Shown piece by piece: positions 61,096 to 64,000 of a stretch of DNA of 64,000 nt. The DNA comes from Cymbomonas tetramitiformis (taxonomy: Eukaryota > Chlorophyta > Pyramimonadophyceae > Pyramimonadales > Pyramimonadaceae). The stretch covers positions 18,555-82,554 of the forward strand of contig LGRX02034686.1 of NCBI GenBank assembly GCA_001247695.2, in the 5' to 3' direction. Position numbers and translations under genes: made by a program. A model generated the notes under the pieces. The model worked only from the letters and a program-made list of their open reading frames with translations. It did not search any database and was not told the DNA's origin. Positions within the stretch are counted from its first letter, which is position 1. Each line of letters starts with the position of its first letter.

Positions 61096-62952
61096 ATGAA
61101 AGTTATCCTGTTGTGTTTATGTTTCCTGAGCGGCATGACCCTCACCGAAGGTGGTGCTCCGGACGAAGACACTGACTTCGATGCCGTGTTTAAAGGCAAA
61201 TTTGAAGAGATGCTAGGAGTCAGTGGTGGCCGTCAAGTGGCTACCTCAGAATTTTATAACATTCGTGACACAATGCTTTCTAACATTGTGAAGTGGGGCG
61301 AGAGATACCTGGAGGCCCATCACGCCGAGAGGGCAGATGATAGATATGGTTTCTACCGCTGGATACCGCAGTATATAGCTTCTGTGGTTCCTGACCAGGG
61401 CTCTCCAGTATCCTGGAAAAACAAATGTTTCCCAAATAATACCCTGGTAGCGACAACACAGACAGATGGAACTGTCTTGCTCTCGTTATCCGTGAAGGGC
61501 AAACCCCTTTTCAGCTTATGCACAGATACCTACCTTCTAGCCACTGTGGACGGGATGATTTTGAAAACCTTTGGTCTATCAGGAGACAAGAAATTTGAGT
61601 GGAAGGCTCCAGCTTCTGACGCCAAGTCAGTGGTGTGGGACTTGAAAACCAAGGGCATTCGTGTGTTCCGAATGCTGAACGACCGAGTGCAGACAGTAAA
61701 AGACATTTTGACCACTGCCAAGCTTTTCGTCGGGGAACTTACCAAAGGCGTTCCGAAATCTGCTGGGAAAGTTAATATGCAGTTCTTGGCAGATTACACT
61801 CCTTTTAAGATGCAAACCCGCACAGCGGGCGACGTCCCTGTGGATTCGAGCGAAATTCAAAGTGGCGATTTCTTTGGAATTGTGCGTCTTGACGGTCTTG
61901 ATCCAATGTTAGCATGGGCCATGGGTTCGACCACTGGACACACCACCGTGGCCCTTTGGGATCGCAGCGCGTCGGGAGACCAACTCTTCGTATGCGAGTC
62001 AACTGCGAAGGATTCCTACTGGCCGGTGAATACTTTTCGTTCGCTTTGATGTCCTCAACTAAGTTTTTCAGTGAACGCTGTACCATTGCTTTTACTTTCA
62101 TCCGCTGACTTGGAAATACCACATTTTGCTCAGGTGAATGGTGTTCAGTGCACTCCGTACGAGCATTGGCTGTCGCAGGCCAAAGAAGCCGGTTTTAATG
62201 TCGTGTGGCTTCCCTTATCCAAGGAGTACGCTTCGAAGTTCAACGAGACCGCTGCATGGGAGTGGTACAAAACTGTCGATGGCTTGGATTATGGGTACAG
62301 TGTGATGTTCTGGTCTTGGATTGATACTCTCAAGGATAACTACCCCTGTACTGCGCCGGACTTTGCGGACACGGACAACTCAGTGTGTCTTTCTTGGGAG
62401 CTACTGGAGCTGCTTCCCCCACTTGTCGACAAAATGCTTCCTACTATTGGCTTCGGCACTCTGTTTTTCCAAGAGGCATGGAATCATCGTCTAGATCTCC
62501 CTTGGAACACGAGCATCATTGACGCCTACTACGCAGCAGGGCAAAAGGGGATCGACATGCGTACTGTTCCCGTGATCATTGAGAAGGATGATTGGCGCTA
62601 TCACACCACGCGAAATAATAAGCCTGTGATTGCACAAAGCATGGTGTGCTGTGTCTTTGTTTGCAACTTGTGGAAACATGCAGGCATCTTCTCGGAGATT
62701 GATGATTCCATCAATTGTGGTGAATTGACTAATCTGGACGATTATGCGTTGGCAATCTTCGATAGTGAACTTCCAAGCAAGTGCACTATCGCTAACCCTG
62801 GGAACCCAAGTTGCCAAATTATGGGCGACTACACTCTACGATTGAACAAAGTGAATTCGAAAAAGATGTACCCGAGAATGGATGAAACCTGCGCTTCTCT
62901 GCCAAACTGTGAAAATGGTTGGAATTGCCCTGACCAAACTGCTTTCTGCTAG
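61096..62952 (+). CDS. Secreted protein with a permuted papain-like (YiiX/NlpC-type) fold, two exons
   Basis: Exon 1 61096-62025, intron 62026-62133 (GTGAAT...TTGCTCAG), exon 2 62134-62952; 582 residues. The first ~20 residues (MKVILLCLCFLSGMTL) are a signal peptide. Residues ~110-190 hold a beta-rich region (TDGTVLLSLSVKGKPLF). IQSGDFFGI and GHTTVALWD follow, with H282, and exon 2 carries SMVCCVFVCNLWKHAG with Cys482/483. A His in GHxxVAL before a Cys in a helix start is the permuted NlpC/P60 papain-fold layout; similar long proteins occur in several protist lineages. Cys-rich C terminus (CASLPNCENGWNCPDQTAFC) suggests an extracellular or endomembrane location. Catalysis and substrate are inferred, not shown. 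The splice rejoins YWP to VNGVQCTPYEHW in phase 0. Confidence 0.85.
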
Positions 62953-63911
62953 TGTGTCCATAAATATTGAACTCCTCCCTAGTTCTTTTCAGGTACTTTG
63001 TTAAGGTACCCGAGTAGGCAGACCTTGTTTCTATATTACATCTACGATGCAATCTTGATTCAACGATTTTGCAAGTAAGAATAGCAGGAGAAACCGATAA
63101 TTTTAGAAGTCGCTGAATAGTCTGATGCAAAGTGTATCGATTTTCTCTTCTTTCCGTATTGATATATTTTTTTATAGGTGCCAAATCCATATCAATGCAG
63201 AACAATATATTGAATCCCGAGGTCAATAGATCACAATATTTCAAAAATCCCATATGCGAGTATCAATCCATATCTCGTGCTCTTACAACCACAATCAGAT
63301 CAATATTTTATAAGTAGGTTAGGGATATCAATCAATAACAGTATGTGGATCCTAAATGCGCCCTGTCAAGATGCATTTTCCTACCTGTCCTGGGCACCCC
63401 AAAAAGCGTGCTAACAATTGTTGGCGCACGGACGCTGGATGGGCGAATATCTCAACAAACATGCGAGCCCGCAAAGTGCTCCCGGCAAAAGTGAAGGAAA
63501 GACACGGAGTGTGGATTTCACGTTTGTGTATGCGTGTGTGTGCAATGATGGGATGCGGTTTCCCCCACGTGGTACCGCCTTTATGGCGGGTATTGCCTCT
63601 CTTGGGGAACGCAACAACACACTGTAGGCTGTTTGTGCTGAAAGAGAGACAGGGAGTGGTAGTGACATCCACACACTGTGTCGGAATCTGAGAGGGCAGT
63701 CCTCCCGGGAGTCTCGGTGCAGGCCCCCTTTCAGATTCCTGGATGTGTGAAAAATCTGGACTGGTCAGCGGAGTAAAAGTGTTTGGAATTTAGGTTTTGG
63801 TTTCCGACATAATCGTTCTCCGGTATCCGTGATTCCGTGTACATAATTACATTCACTATAGCCGAAACGGGTTTGTGTGTTATGTCTGAATCCGTAGATA
63901 TGCCATTTGGA

Positions 63912-63942
<31 letters not shown>

Positions 63943-64000
63943 TCTGTGTCTTCACACCACTTCAGTGCGCACCTCGGTGTCTGCATGTCGATTCCCTTCA
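62953..64000. other. Terminal region without a supported gene
   Basis: AT-rich then mixed sequence with a (TC)n run at about 63911-63942. 63679-63780 has weak similarity to the starts of the 254-bp copia-type LTRs (GGGAGTCTCGGTGCAGGCCC), but no boundaries can be set before the window ends. Confidence 0.4.

Noticed and set aside
63679..64000. Possible further LTR at the window's right end
   Set aside because: Similarity to the 254-bp LTRs is limited to short GC-rich words, and no second boundary or target duplication can be seen.

Overview
This window reads as nuclear DNA from an intron-rich, probably unicellular eukaryote: an alga or an alga-related protist such as an alveolate. The evidence is GT-AG introns, a 17-18 exon transporter of the SLC17/PHT4 type with a basic, transit-peptide-like N terminus, a canonical NF-YC histone-fold subunit, a chromodomain Ty3/gypsy element, Ty1/copia elements, foldback elements and many minisatellites. 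The species cannot be fixed from sequence alone. I see no rRNA, tRNA, CRISPR array or bacterial-type operon.

Layout. 0.3-9.75 kb: a ~490-bp TTAA-flanked inverted-repeat element (334-9747) with a full Ty1/copia element (576-9494, identical-looking 256-bp LTRs, one 2397-codon ORF) inserted in its loop. 9.8-10.6 kb: duplicated flank, including what looks like the empty TTAA site. 11.1-22.3 kb: SLC17/PHT4-like transporter on the plus strand; four of its long introns each hold a different minisatellite. 23.8-27.6 kb: a solo copia-type 3' LTR cutting into a minus-strand ORF pair, then eight CCAG...CTGG hairpins whose inner stems covary, then AT-rich tandem repeats. 28.0-28.9 kb: one unknown ORF. 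30.1-36.4 kb: a degenerate Ty3/gypsy element with gag, protease, RT, a Dam-like adenine methyltransferase domain, integrase and chromodomain. 37.2-38.4 kb: an array of near-palindromic units. 39.9-42.3 kb: minus-strand coiled-coil gene. 42.6-45.25 kb: a foldback element made almost wholly of hairpins. 45.66-46.25 kb: small unknown ORF. 46.3-49.9 kb: gag-only non-autonomous copia-type element on the minus strand with 5-bp target duplications. 51.5-54.5 kb: chimeric remnant of gypsy gag joined to a second gypsy-type RT. 57.3-60.1 kb: NF-YC on the minus strand, divergent from a secreted papain-fold-like protein gene at 61.1-62.95 kb.

How the parts fit. Only four stretches look like host genes with spliced structure: the transporter, the coiled-coil protein, NF-YC and the secreted protein. 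The rest is mobile or repetitive DNA with nested insertions. Three copia-type 3' ends carry the same hairpin two bases before the LTR, where a polypurine tract is expected, and three retroelements carry hydrophobic segments in the gag-pol region. The strongest candidates for something new are the methyltransferase-bearing gypsy element, the covarying hairpin array at 25.8-26.95 kb, the multi-hairpin foldback element at 42.6-45.25 kb, and the LTR-adjacent hairpin.
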